The position numbers and the translations under genes are program-made. From Oxalobacteraceae bacterium (lineage in GTDB: Bacteria; Pseudomonadota; Gammaproteobacteria; Burkholderiales; Burkholderiaceae_D), in contig JABTBR010000058.1 of assembly GCA_013284265.1 (NCBI GenBank), positions 1 through 41,202 of the forward strand: a stretch of DNA of 41,202 nucleotides, given 5' to 3'. Within the stretch, counting starts at the first letter, position 1, and every line of letters begins with the position of its first letter. Positions 8,716 through 17,016 of this stretch are shown here, one piece after another. The notes beneath the pieces were generated by a model, which worked only from the letters and a program-made list of their open reading frames with translations, made no database searches and was not told where the DNA came from.

Positions 8716-9249
8716 ATGAACGCCATCGCCGACGCGTGCGTCGCCACCGCTGATCCCGTACCAGCCCCCATCGACACGCGCGCCCTGCGCAACGCCCTGG
8801 GCAGCTACCCGACCGGTGTCGCGATCGTCACCACGCGTACCGCGTGCGGCCGCCCGGTCGGACTCACCATCAATTCCTTCGCCTCGCTGTCGCTCGACCC
8901 GCCGCTACTGCTGTGGAGTTTATCCAAGCGCTCGCCCAGCATGGCGGCCTTTGGCGAGAGCGGATATTTTAGCGTCAATGTGCTGGCAGCCGGCCAGGCC
9001 GACCTGGCGCGGGCCTTCGCCAGTTCCGCCGTGGCGGACAAGTTCGCGCTGCTGCCCAGCTGCGACAGCCCGGAGCAACTGCCGCTGATTCCCGGCAGCC
9101 TGGCCACCTTTGTCTGCGCCACCGAGCAGGCGCAGGATGCCGGCGACCACACGTTATTCCAGGGCCGCGTGCTGCGCTACACCGAAGGCGAAGGCGAGCC
9201 GCTGGTATTCCATCGCGGCCAGTTCACCGAGCTGCAGTCACGCCCGTAA
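8716..9249 (+). CDS. Flavin reductase-like (DIM6/NTAB, HpaC-type) protein
   Basis: This 177-residue protein belongs to the split-barrel flavin reductase family, which reduces FMN or FAD with NAD(P)H and hands the reduced flavin to a partner monooxygenase. Typical segments are LRNALGSYPTGVAIVTT, GLTINSFASLSLDPPLLLWSL (flavin-binding strand), SGYFSVNVLA and GDHTLFQGRVL. ATG 8716 is preceded by AAGGAAA, which decides this start over an upstream in-frame ATG at 8686. Its 3' end overlaps the convergent rtcA gene by 26 bases. A plausible client is the luciferase-like monooxygenase at the left edge, although a palindromic repeat separates them and the link is inference. Confidence 0.86.
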   Translation: MNAIADACVATADPVPAPIDTRALRNALGSYPTGVAIVTTRTACGRPVGLTINSFASLSLDPPLLLWSLSKRSPSMAAFGESGYFSVNVLAAGQADLARAFASSAVADKFALLPSCDSPEQLPLIPGSLATFVCATEQAQDAGDHTLFQGRVLRYTEGEGEPLVFHRGQFTELQSRP

Positions 9250-10258
9250 GCAGCGTACAGGTGCTGATCTGCTCGCCACGCTCCAGTTGGAACGTGACCG
9301 GCAAAAAACGGCCGATGACCTCCGCATTGGTCAGCGCATGCGACGACAGCTTATTGGTCGTAAACTTGCCACCTCCAGCCAAAGCCATCGGCAGCATCAG
9401 CTGGTCCGCGAGATGTTCGCCGACCGCCGCGCCGGAGATCAGGTAGTCCCGCACTTCCTGCAACAGCTGCTTGGCCACCGTTTCGGCGCGCACAGCTTTT
9501 TCGCCGAAGCCGACAAACACCTCCGTGACGTGTTCGTGTTCAAGCGTGAGCAGCAAGGCGTTGCCCGGACCTTGCTCGGCGGGCAGGCTACGGTGCAGTA
9601 ATTGCGATTCTTCCCAGCCCATGCCGCTGCCGATCACCGACAGTTCGCGCACGGCGACATTGGCCGGAACGCCCGCAATAAAGCTTTCGGCAAAGCCGTT
9701 GCGCCGCTCACCCCGCGTCATCAGTTCAAACGGCTTCAATTGCATGCAAGGCTCTACGCTGGCGACGATCTCGCCGCCGCCGGCCGGATAGAATCCGAAA
9801 CGCTTGAGCGTGATCTCGACCTTCGCCCCCATCTGTTCCAGCACCCGGCCATAGGCCCGCTGCAGGAAATGCAGCGGCGGCGCCATCGAATTGTGCGTGC
9901 CGCCGCTGATATGCACCGTCGATGCCACGTCGGCATACAGCAGCGCAGGCAGCAGCGTTTGCAACACCAGCGTGCAACTGCCCGCCGTGCCGATGGCGAA
10001 GCTGTAGTCGCCGCCCTTGATCGTTCCCGGCACAAAGCTCAGCTGCTGCGAACCCGCCTCGGCCCCCGTCAGCTGCGCGCCGCAAATCCTGGCAGAGGCT
10101 TGCACCGCAGCCAGATGCTGGCGCATCAAGCCGGGTTTGGCGCGCTTGGCACGGATATTCGTCATGCGGAAAGGCTGGCCGGTGATCATCGACAAAGTCA
10201 GCGCGGACCGCAAAATCTGGCCGCCGCCCTCGCCTTGTGCTCCATCCAGTTCTATCAT
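9224..10258 (-). CDS. rtcA: RNA 3'-terminal phosphate cyclase RtcA
   Basis: This 344-residue enzyme converts RNA 3'-phosphates to 2',3'-cyclic phosphates with ATP through an enzyme-AMP intermediate. Recognisable segments are IELDGAQGEGGGQILRSAL at the N-terminus, RAKRAKPGLMRQHLAAV, the GTAGSCTLVLQTLLPALL core, GGTHNSMAPP and the catalytic-histidine segment VGEHLADQLMLPMALAGGG. ATG 10258 (MIELDG) is chosen over one seven codons upstream because homologues begin here and it leaves a 5-base gap after rtcB. It is the last gene of the rtcBA operon. The stop lies inside the convergent flavin reductase gene, giving a 26-base tail-to-tail overlap. Confidence 0.96.
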   Translation of the reverse strand: MIELDGAQGEGGGQILRSALTLSMITGQPFRMTNIRAKRAKPGLMRQHLAAVQASARICGAQLTGAEAGSQQLSFVPGTIKGGDYSFAIGTAGSCTLVLQTLLPALLYADVASTVHISGGTHNSMAPPLHFLQRAYGRVLEQMGAKVEITLKRFGFYPAGGGEIVASVEPCMQLKPFELMTRGERRNGFAESFIAGVPANVAVRELSVIGSGMGWEESQLLHRSLPAEQGPGNALLLTLEHEHVTEVFVGFGEKAVRAETVAKQLLQEVRDYLISGAAVGEHLADQLMLPMALAGGGKFTTNKLSSHALTNAEVIGRFLPVTFQLERGEQISTCTLLTGVTAAR

Positions 10259-10263
10259 CTTGC

Positions 10264-11499
10264 TTAACCTTTCACGCATACAACTTGTTTCAACACGTGG
10301 ACCACGTCCACCAGCTCACGCTGCGCCAGCATCACGGCGTCGATATCCTTGTAGGCCATCGGAATTTCATCGATGACGTTGGCGTCCTTGCGGCACTCCA
10401 CGCCTTCGGTGGCCTTGATCTGGTCCGCCAGCGTATAGCGGCGCTTGGCTTCGGTACGGCTCATGGTGCGGCCGGCGCCGTGGCTGCAGCTGTTGAAGCT
10501 TTCCGGATTCCCGCGTCCACGCACGATGAAACTCTTGGCGCCCATCGAGCCCGGAATGATGCCCAGCTCGCCTTCACGCGCGGAGACCGCACCTTTGCGG
10601 GTGATCAGCACATCCTTGCCGAAGTGACGCTCCTGCTGCACATAGTTGTGGTGGCAGTTGACCGCTTCCACGTGCGTCTCGAAGGGCTTGGTGATGACCG
10701 AGCGCACGGCGGCGATCAGGTTATGCATCATCACCTCGCGGTTGGTACGGGCGAACTTCTGCGCCCATCCCACCGCTTCGATGTAATCGTCGTAGTGCTG
10801 CGTCCCTTCGGACAGATACGCCAGATCCTGATCCGGCAGATTGATGAAGTGGGTGCGCATATCCTTCTTCGCCAGTTCGATGAAGTAGGTGCCGATGGCA
10901 TTGCCCACGCCACGCGAACCGGAGTGCAGCATGAACCACACCGCGTTCGCTTCATCGAGGCAGATTTCGATGAAGTGGTTTCCACCTCCCAGGGTTCCCA
11001 GGTGGCGATAGTTGTTGGTGTTCTTCAGCTTCGGCGTCTTGGCGCAGATGGCGTCGAATTCTTCATTGAGCGTGGCCCAGGCCAGATCCACCGGTGCCGG
11101 CGGGGTATGCCAGGCCCCTTCATCGCGGCCGCGGTGACCGCGCTGGCGTGGCGAGGAACCGTGCGGCACGGCTTTCTCGATCGCGCTGCGCAGCGGGCCA
11201 AGGTTGTCCGGCAGGTCGTTGGCCGTCAGCGTGGTCTTGGCGGCCATCATGCCGCAGCCGATATCCACACCGACGGCGGCGGGAATGATCGCGCCCAGGG
11301 TCGGCACCACGCTGCCAATGGTCGACCCCTTACCGACGTGCACGTCCGGCATCACCGCCACGTGCTTGTAGATGAAGGGCATCTTGGCCATATTGCTCAG
11401 CTGCTGCCTGGCCTCGGCCTCGACCGGCACACCGCGGGTCCACATTTTGACGGGACGGCCGCCTTCGATATTGAGTACGTCGTATTCTTCTTTTTTCAT
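10264..11499 (-). CDS. rtcB: RNA-splicing ligase RtcB (3'-phosphate/5'-OH)
   Basis: This 411-residue enzyme is a GTP- and Mn-dependent ligase that joins 2',3'-cyclic or 3'-phosphate RNA ends to 5'-OH ends. The sequence is textbook: VKMWTRGVPVEAEARQQL, AVMPDVHVGKGSTIGSV, the metal-binding VGVDIGCGM (Asp79, Cys82), LGGGNHFIEI, CHHNYV and the guanylylation segment SHGAGRTMSR. ATG 11499 (MKKEEYDVLN) is chosen by family length and a GGA eight bases upstream; MENTMKK starting at 11511 is possible. It lies 47 bases after a small upstream ORF and 5 bases before rtcA, all under a sigma-54 promoter at 11805-11820. Confidence 0.97.
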   Translation of the reverse strand: MKKEEYDVLNIEGGRPVKMWTRGVPVEAEARQQLSNMAKMPFIYKHVAVMPDVHVGKGSTIGSVVPTLGAIIPAAVGVDIGCGMMAAKTTLTANDLPDNLGPLRSAIEKAVPHGSSPRQRGHRGRDEGAWHTPPAPVDLAWATLNEEFDAICAKTPKLKNTNNYRHLGTLGGGNHFIEICLDEANAVWFMLHSGSRGVGNAIGTYFIELAKKDMRTHFINLPDQDLAYLSEGTQHYDDYIEAVGWAQKFARTNREVMMHNLIAAVRSVITKPFETHVEAVNCHHNYVQQERHFGKDVLITRKGAVSAREGELGIIPGSMGAKSFIVRGRGNPESFNSCSHGAGRTMSRTEAKRRYTLADQIKATEGVECRKDANVIDEIPMAYKDIDAVMLAQRELVDVVHVLKQVVCVKG

Positions 11500-11546
11500 T
11501 GTATTTTCCATCATAACTAAAATTGTACGCGCCAAAGGCACGTCTT

Positions 11547-11756
11547 TCATCCATCGTTCCCGATCAGGGTTGACAGCACATGCTGGCAAACACGCTGCGC
11601 CTGCCAGGCCGCAGCCGATCCGGCGGCGGCATGCGGGGTGAAGCTCCAGTGAGCACCGCGAAGATGTGCGCTAAATGTGGCGTGGCCCTGGGTGGTCGTC
11701 GCCACCTTCCTGTTTTGTTCAAATTCGCTGCCGCCGACACTAAGCGTCCATCCCAT
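11547..11756 (-). CDS. Small unknown ORF at the head of the rtcBA operon (69 aa)
   Basis: This 69-residue ORF lies between the sigma-54 promoter and rtcB. It has a strong ribosome binding site, AGGAG, six bases before its ATG, better than that of rtcB itself. The expected transcription start (about 11794) would give it a short leader of about 38 bases. I do not recognise the product: it has no membrane segment, is rich in Ala, His and Thr, and has a central FSAHLRGAHWSF segment. Third-position G+C is lower than in neighbouring genes, so coding is not certain. The alternative is an untranslated or RNA-bearing leader, as some rtc operons carry small RNAs near rtcB, but I see no tRNA- or Y-RNA-like fold. 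Confidence 0.5.
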   Translation of the reverse strand: MGWTLSVGGSEFEQNRKVATTTQGHATFSAHLRGAHWSFTPHAAAGSAAAWQAQRVCQHVLSTLIGNDG

Positions 11757-11804
11757 GATGCTCTCCTGTTTGAATATGGGTTTGCCTGTTTGCCTCCCTA
11801 CTAT

Positions 11805-11820
11805 TGCAATCGCCGTGCCA
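11805..11820 (-). promoter_or_regulatory. Sigma-54 (RpoN) promoter of the rtcBA operon
   Basis: Read on the - strand the 16 bases are TGGCACGGCGATTGCA, an exact match to the sigma-54 consensus TGGCACG-N4-TTGCW with GG at -24 and GC at -12. The predicted start is near 11794, upstream of the 69-residue ORF and rtcB. The divergent gene encodes RtcR, the sigma-54 activator known to drive rtcBA in Escherichia coli. Confidence 0.9.
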
Positions 11821-11927
11821 GTTGCATTTTATTTTGTAAGTATTTGATTAATAAGGAACTACGATAAATGGACGGTTTATGTATATCGTGATAAATTATC
11901 TTAAAAGATAAATAGTTATCCAATAAA
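11821..11927 (+). promoter_or_regulatory. AT-rich rtcR upstream region / candidate activator-binding region
   Basis: This is an AT-rich stretch in an otherwise GC-rich locus, between the sigma-54 promoter and the rtcR start. It contains a small dyad, TTATC-ttaaaa-GATAA (about 11896-11911). The enhancer sites for RtcR are expected upstream of the sigma-54 promoter, that is, in this interval, and the rtcR promoter must also lie here. No exact -35/-10 pair could be fixed, and no Shine-Dalgarno sequence is visible before the rtcR ATG. Confidence 0.45.
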
Positions 11928-13550
11928 ATGCATAAAAAACGTATTGTTGTCATCGGTTTCGTCGGCACCCAGCTCGACAGCGGCAATGGCAGCGGGCGCT
12001 GGGAGCGCTGGCGGCCGAGTGTCGCCATCACCCAGTATCCGGACGTGGTCGTCGACCGTTTCGAGCTGCTCTACAGCGGCAGGTTCAGCCAGCTGGCCCG
12101 CTCGGTCGCGGCCGACATCGGCACTGTCTCGCCGGAAACCGAGGTCGTGCTGCGCGATGTGCCGATGGACGATCCCTGGGATTTCGAAAACGTCTACGGC
12201 GCGCTGTTCGACTTCGCCAGGTCCTACCCCTTCGACCCGGACCAGGAGGAATACTGGATCCACATCACCACCGGCACGCACGTGGTGCAGATCTGCATGT
12301 TCCTGATGACGGAGGCTTTCTACTTCCCCGGACGCTTGCTGCAGACCTCGCCGCCGCGCCGCCAGATGGCGGGCGAACCGGGCAACCATGTGCTGATCGA
12401 TCTGGATCTGTCGAAGTACGATCAGATCGCGCAGCGCTTCTCGCGCGAGCAGCAGGAAGGGGTGGCCTTCCTCAAGTCCGGCATCGCCACGCGCAATGCG
12501 CGCTTCAACACCATGATCGATGAGATCGAGCGGGTCGCCATCAAGTCCAGGGCGCCGATGCTGTTGATGGGGCCTACCGGCGCGGGCAAGTCCTCCCTGG
12601 CGCGCCGCGTGTACGAGCTGAAGAAGGCGCGCCACCAGATCGATGGCCGCTTTGTCGACATCAACTGCGCCACCCTGCATGGCGACGGTGCCGGCTCGAC
12701 CTTGTTCGGCCACATCAAGGGTTCCTTCACCGGCGCATCCTCGGACCGGCCGGGACTGCTGCGTTCGGCCCACAAGGGCTTGCTGTTCCTCGACGAGATC
12801 GGCGAACTGGGCCTGGATGAGCAGGCGATGCTGCTCAAGGCGATCGAGGAAAAACGTTTCCTGCCGGTGGGCGGCGACAATGAAGTGCAAAGCGATTTCC
12901 AGCTGATCGCCGGCACCAACCGCGACCTGGCCAAGGAAGTGGTAGCGGGCCGCTTCCGCGAGGATTTGTTTGCGCGGATTAATTTGTGGACTTACGAATT
13001 GCCGGGACTGAAAGACCGGCCCGAGGATATCGAGCCGAACATCCAGTATTTGCTGGCCCAGAGCGGGACCGAACTGGGCCATGTTGCCCGCTTCAACAAG
13101 GAAGCGCGCGAACGCTTCATGCGCTTTGCGGCCTCGCCCGATGCTCTGTGGGTGGGCAACTTCCGCGACCTGTCGGCCTCGGTCACGCGCATGGCCACCT
13201 TGGCCGACGCGGGCCGCATCGACGACGCCATCGTCAACGATGAAATCGCCCGCCTGAACCGGCTGTGGCGCCATCAGGCCGGGTCCGCGTCCAGCTCGCC
13301 GGACGCGGTGGATATCGATCTGGAAGCCTTGATGACGCCGCAGGCGGTGGCGCAACTGGACCTGTTCGATGCGCTGCAATTGCGTTCCGTCATACAGATC
13401 TGCCGCGGCTGCAAGAGCATGTCCGATGCCGGCCGCAAGCTGTACGCGGTTTCGCGCGACGCCAAGGCGAGGCCCAACGATGCTGACCGTCTGAAGAAAT
13501 ACCTGGCCCGCTTCAATCTGGAATGGACGGATATCGAGCTGCATTGCTGA
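11928..13550 (+). CDS. rtcR: Sigma-54-dependent transcriptional activator RtcR (CARF domain + AAA+)
   Basis: This 540-residue activator of rtcBA is close to E. coli RtcR over its whole length. Residues 1-180 are the RtcR/CARF-like sensing domain, with GFVGTQLDSGNGSGRWERWRP and YWIHITTGTHVVQICMF; this domain is thought to sense RNA-damage ligands. The AAA+ core follows, with Walker A GPTGAGKS (215-222), Walker B LLFLDE (285-290) and NDADRLKKYLARF in the C-terminal region. The sigma-54 contact loop reads GSFTGA (265-270), a variant of canonical GAFTGA. It is divergent from its target operon, whose sigma-54 promoter lies about 110 bases from its start codon. Confidence 0.97.
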   Translation: MHKKRIVVIGFVGTQLDSGNGSGRWERWRPSVAITQYPDVVVDRFELLYSGRFSQLARSVAADIGTVSPETEVVLRDVPMDDPWDFENVYGALFDFARSYPFDPDQEEYWIHITTGTHVVQICMFLMTEAFYFPGRLLQTSPPRRQMAGEPGNHVLIDLDLSKYDQIAQRFSREQQEGVAFLKSGIATRNARFNTMIDEIERVAIKSRAPMLLMGPTGAGKSSLARRVYELKKARHQIDGRFVDINCATLHGDGAGSTLFGHIKGSFTGASSDRPGLLRSAHKGLLFLDEIGELGLDEQAMLLKAIEEKRFLPVGGDNEVQSDFQLIAGTNRDLAKEVVAGRFREDLFARINLWTYELPGLKDRPEDIEPNIQYLLAQSGTELGHVARFNKEARERFMRFAASPDALWVGNFRDLSASVTRMATLADAGRIDDAIVNDEIARLNRLWRHQAGSASSSPDAVDIDLEALMTPQAVAQLDLFDALQLRSVIQICRGCKSMSDAGRKLYAVSRDAKARPNDADRLKKYLARFNLEWTDIELHC

Positions 13551-13701
13551 GCGCGCCCGAGAGGTCGGTGCGCCGCCGCCGCCGGAAGCTGGGGGCTTAT
13601 TGTTTCGATATCGCCATCGTCGAATCAGCCCGGCCCCGAATGCAAAATTGCGCCTTATGCTATATTGCAACTCGACTTTTTCAGCGCTGGACAGGGCAAA
13701 G

Positions 13702-16700
13702 ATGATGCAAGGCGAAGTGCAGGAACACGAGGTGTCCCGGGACGGTAAGGTTGTCCTCAATCAGCACCGCCTCAAAGCCTTGCGAAAACAGCACGGCCTG
13801 AGCCAGGACGCGCTGGCGCAACTGTGCCTGGCCAACCGCCTGTGCGTATCGATCGCCTCCATCAAGCGGGCCGAGACGGGCAAGTCGGTGCTCTACCGCA
13901 CGGCCAGCCATCTGGCGCGGGTCTACGGCAGCGAACTCGACGAGCTGATCATCCCGGCCGCGAACGTCTTCCTTCCCCCGGTCCTGCTGACGCTGGACTA
14001 CAGCATCGAGGCCTCCGAACGGCCCGCGTATTCCGACTATGCCGACCACCCGGAACAGCCCGTCCACATTGAGCAGACCGAACAGCGCAATGTGCTGGAA
14101 CTGCTGCTGCTACTGGACGCAGTGCCGCCGGCCGCGCTGGCCGCGCAGATCGCGGCCATGACCGAACAGTTCGGCGGCATGCAGCAGCAGGCCGAACTGG
14201 CCATCTTCGGTGTGCCGCGCGCCTATGGCAGCGATGCCGCGCGCTGCCTGCAATGTGCGCTGGGCCTGGCCGCCCTGCTGCAAGGCCGGCGCGCCGCGCT
14301 GATCATTCGCAGCCGTCTGTGGCCGCTGGGGCCGGCCGACGAGGCGGCCCGTCAGCGCCTGCTGACGCTGCTGCCCGCGACCGGCGACAGCACGCCTCCC
14401 CCGGTCTATATCGAACGCGCCCAGGGCGTCCTGCTGGGCGAGCGCTTCGTATTCGAGCCCACCGGCTTCGTCGACGGCCTGCTGCGCGTGGCCCACGCGC
14501 GCCAGGGTTTCATGGCGGCGCAATATCCGCTGATCGGCCGCTATGTCGAGGTGCAGCAGTTCAAGGCCACGCTGGAAACCACGCTGGCCTATCAGTGCGG
14601 CCACATCCTGTACCTGCGCGGCGTGGCGGGCATAGGCAAGAGCCGGCTGATCCAGGAATTCATCGATATCACACGGCAAAACGATGTCGCCGTGCACCTG
14701 GCCGAGGTGCTGGACTTCGGCGTGCGCGGCGACGCCACGCCGCTGGGCCAGCTGGTGCGCAGCCTGCTGGGCCTGCCCGCGGGCGCGCCGGCGGAAGCCC
14801 AGTTGAGGACGCAGATGCAGCAGTTGCGCCTGCCCGAGGAATTGCGCATGCATTTGCGCGCCATCCTCGGCATGGTCCAGCCGGACGAGGCGGCCACGCT
14901 GTTCGGCGCGATGTCGCACCCGGCGCGCGCGCAGGGGCAGATCGATGCGCTGCGCGAGCTGATCCTGCGCAGCTCGGTGGAGCGGCCGCTGCTGCTGGTG
15001 CTGGAAGATATCCACTGGAGTTCGCCGGAACTGCTGGCCACGCTGGTGGCGCTGCTGCCCGAGGTGCAGGAGGCGCCTATCATCTGGCTGCTGTCCTCGC
15101 GCTTCGAACACGATCCGCTGGAGCACACGCTGCGGCCTTATCTGAACGGCCTGCCGGTCACCATGCTCGACCTGGCCACCTTGCGCCAGCAGGAGGCGCT
15201 GGCGATGGCGCGCCATGGGGGCGACCCGGACCCGGCTTTCCACGACAAATGCGTGGCCCGCGCCCAGGGCAATCCGCTGTTCCTGAGCCAGCTGCTGCTG
15301 GCCGGACGCGGCCAGGATTTGCCGGGAAGCCTGAAGAATCTGATCCAGACCAAGCTCGACCTGCTGTCGGCGCCGCAGCGCCAGGGCGTGCGGGTGGCGT
15401 CGGCGATCGGCCAGCATTTTTCGCTGTCCTTCCTGCGCGCGGTGCTGCGGCAGCCCGAGCACGAGGTGCTCGACTGCGTGCGCCAGTACATCGTGCGCCC
15501 GCGCGACCGCGACAACTATGTGTTCGTGCACGATCTGGTGATGCAAGGCATCTACCAGAGCATGCCGGCCGGCCAGCGCGACGATATCCACGTGGCGCTG
15601 GCGCGCTGCTACGAGGACAGCGACCGCAAATTGGCGGCCCGGCATTTGCACAAGGCGCGCCACCGCGACGCGCCGGCCGCCCTGCTGGCCGTGATCGACG
15701 ACAGCATCGCCAGCTATCAATATCCGCAGGCGCTGGAGCTGATCGGCATCTGCCAGGGCATCGATTACGAGCCGCGCGACGAATACCGGCTGCAGCTGGT
15801 CAGCGGCCGCTGCCACGCCAAGATGGGCCAGACCCAGCGCGCCAAGGCGGCGTTCGCGGCGGCGCTGGCGCTGGCCGCCGGCCTGCCGCAAAAAATCGCC
15901 GCCGTCACCGGCCTGGCCGCCGCGCTGAACGTGCTGGAAGACCTGGTGGCGGAGGAGACGCTGATCGACCAGACCCTGGCCGAGGCCCAGGCCGCCGGCG
16001 TGGACGAAGGCCTGGCCGAGTTGTACTACCTGAAGGGCAATATCTACTTCCCGGCCGGTAATTTCACCGTCAGCCGGCAATTGCATGAGCTGTCCCAGCG
16101 GCATGCGCGCAGCCGCGATACCGAGGCGCGCGCCCTGAGCGGCATCGGCGATTCCTACTATGCGCAGGGCCGCATCGTCACCGCCCACGGCTATTTCCGC
16201 GACTGCCTGGCGCTGTGCGAGGAACATGGCCTGGCCGACATCGAAGCGTCCAACCGCTTCATGCTGGGCACGGTGAGGATTTACCTGAACGAGACGGCCG
16301 GGGCGCTGGACGATGCGCTGGCCTCGGCCGATCTGGCGCGCCGGGTCGGCAACCGCCGCGCCGAGATCGTCTCGCGCCTGACGGCGGGCTGGGCCCTGCT
16401 GTCGCTGGGCCAGGCCGCGGGTGCGCGGGCGCAAGTGGAGCAGGGCCTGGAGGTGGCGCGGAATATCGGCGCGAGCCGCTTCGAGCCGTTCTTGAACGAA
16501 AGCATGGTGCGCGTGCTGCTGCTGGAAGACAAGCCGGGCGAGGCCCATGAGCTGGCGCTGCAAGCCTGGGACGCGGTACAGCGCAACAAGCTGCATAAAT
16601 TCATCGGCCCCTGGGTCTTGTCTACGCTGGCACTGGTCGAGCCCGATGCGCGGGCGCGCCAGCTGGCGCTGGAACAGGGGCAGGCGCTGCTCGATCAGGG

Positions 16701-17016
16701 TTGCGTGGCGCACAATTCCTACCGCTACTATGTGAGCGCGATGGAAAGCTGCCTGATCCATGGGCAGGCGGCGGCGGTGCGCGCGCTGGCCGAGCGTTTC
16801 GCCGCCAGCGTGGCCGACGAGCCCAGCCCCTGGGCCAGCCACCACATCGCGCTGGCGCGCGCCAGCGCCGCCTGGCTGGAGCAGCCGCAGCCAGCCGGGC
16901 AGAGCGCTCAGCAGGCCGAGCTGCACGCCCTGATGCGGCGCGGACACGCCGCCGGCCTGGCCTGGGTCATGCCGCTGTGGCGCACTCGGCTTGGTCAGGC
17001 CTTGTCGCTGGAATAG
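13702..17016 (+). CDS. Large XRE-HTH / cyclase-like / AAA ATPase / TPR regulatory protein
   Basis: This protein has 1104 residues. Residues 22-76 form an XRE-type helix-turn-helix (LKALRKQHGLSQDALAQL...SIKRAETGKS). Residues 130-265 resemble a class III nucleotidyl-cyclase domain (AELAIFGVPRAYGSDAARCLQCALGL) but without visible catalytic metal-binding aspartates, so it is probably degenerate. An AAA_16/STAND-type ATPase follows, with Walker A GVAGIGKS (307-314) and Walker B LLLVLEDIHW (about 430-439). The C-terminal half is helical repeats of TPR type. Such proteins act as ATP-dependent signal-sensing regulators; the signal and targets are unknown. ATG 13702 is used (13705 is equally possible), and the HTH follows at once. 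Its 3' end overlaps the convergent oxidoreductase gene by 50 bases. Confidence 0.85.
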   Translation: MMQGEVQEHEVSRDGKVVLNQHRLKALRKQHGLSQDALAQLCLANRLCVSIASIKRAETGKSVLYRTASHLARVYGSELDELIIPAANVFLPPVLLTLDYSIEASERPAYSDYADHPEQPVHIEQTEQRNVLELLLLLDAVPPAALAAQIAAMTEQFGGMQQQAELAIFGVPRAYGSDAARCLQCALGLAALLQGRRAALIIRSRLWPLGPADEAARQRLLTLLPATGDSTPPPVYIERAQGVLLGERFVFEPTGFVDGLLRVAHARQGFMAAQYPLIGRYVEVQQFKATLETTLAYQCGHILYLRGVAGIGKSRLIQEFIDITRQNDVAVHLAEVLDFGVRGDATPLGQLVRSLLGLPAGAPAEAQLRTQMQQLRLPEELRMHLRAILGMVQPDEAATLFGAMSHPARAQGQIDALRELILRSSVERPLLLVLEDIHWSSPELLATLVALLPEVQEAPIIWLLSSRFEHDPLEHTLRPYLNGLPVTMLDLATLRQQEALAMARHGGDPDPAFHDKCVARAQGNPLFLSQLLLAGRGQDLPGSLKNLIQTKLDLLSAPQRQGVRVASAIGQHFSLSFLRAVLRQPEHEVLDCVRQYIVRPRDRDNYVFVHDLVMQGIYQSMPAGQRDDIHVALARCYEDSDRKLAARHLHKARHRDAPAALLAVIDDSIASYQYPQALELIGICQGIDYEPRDEYRLQLVSGRCHAKMGQTQRAKAAFAAALALAAGLPQKIAAVTGLAAALNVLEDLVAEETLIDQTLAEAQAAGVDEGLAELYYLKGNIYFPAGNFTVSRQLHELSQRHARSRDTEARALSGIGDSYYAQGRIVTAHGYFRDCLALCEEHGLADIEASNRFMLGTVRIYLNETAGALDDALASADLARRVGNRRAEIVSRLTAGWALLSLGQAAGARAQVEQGLEVARNIGASRFEPFLNESMVRVLLLEDKPGEAHELALQAWDAVQRNKLHKFIGPWVLSTLALVEPDARARQLALEQGQALLDQGCVAHNSYRYYVSAMESCLIHGQAAAVRALAERFAASVADEPSPWASHHIALARASAAWLEQPQPAGQSAQQAELHALMRRGHAAGLAWVMPLWRTRLGQALSLE

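Noticed and set aside
10237..11520. A 427-codon + strand frame opposite rtcB
   Set aside because: rtcB is unmistakable on the - strand, and the opposite frame is His/Gly/Val-rich shadow sequence.
11500..11794. tRNA-like or Y-RNA-like gene in the rtc leader
   Set aside because: No cloverleaf arms or T-loop sequence could be folded by eye; the coding ORF is the better-supported reading.
14110..16947. A 945-codon open frame on the - strand opposite the XRE/ATPase gene
   Set aside because: Composition is the typical antisense shadow of GC-rich coding DNA (Arg/Gln/His-rich, no domain), while the + strand has clear HTH, Walker and TPR features.
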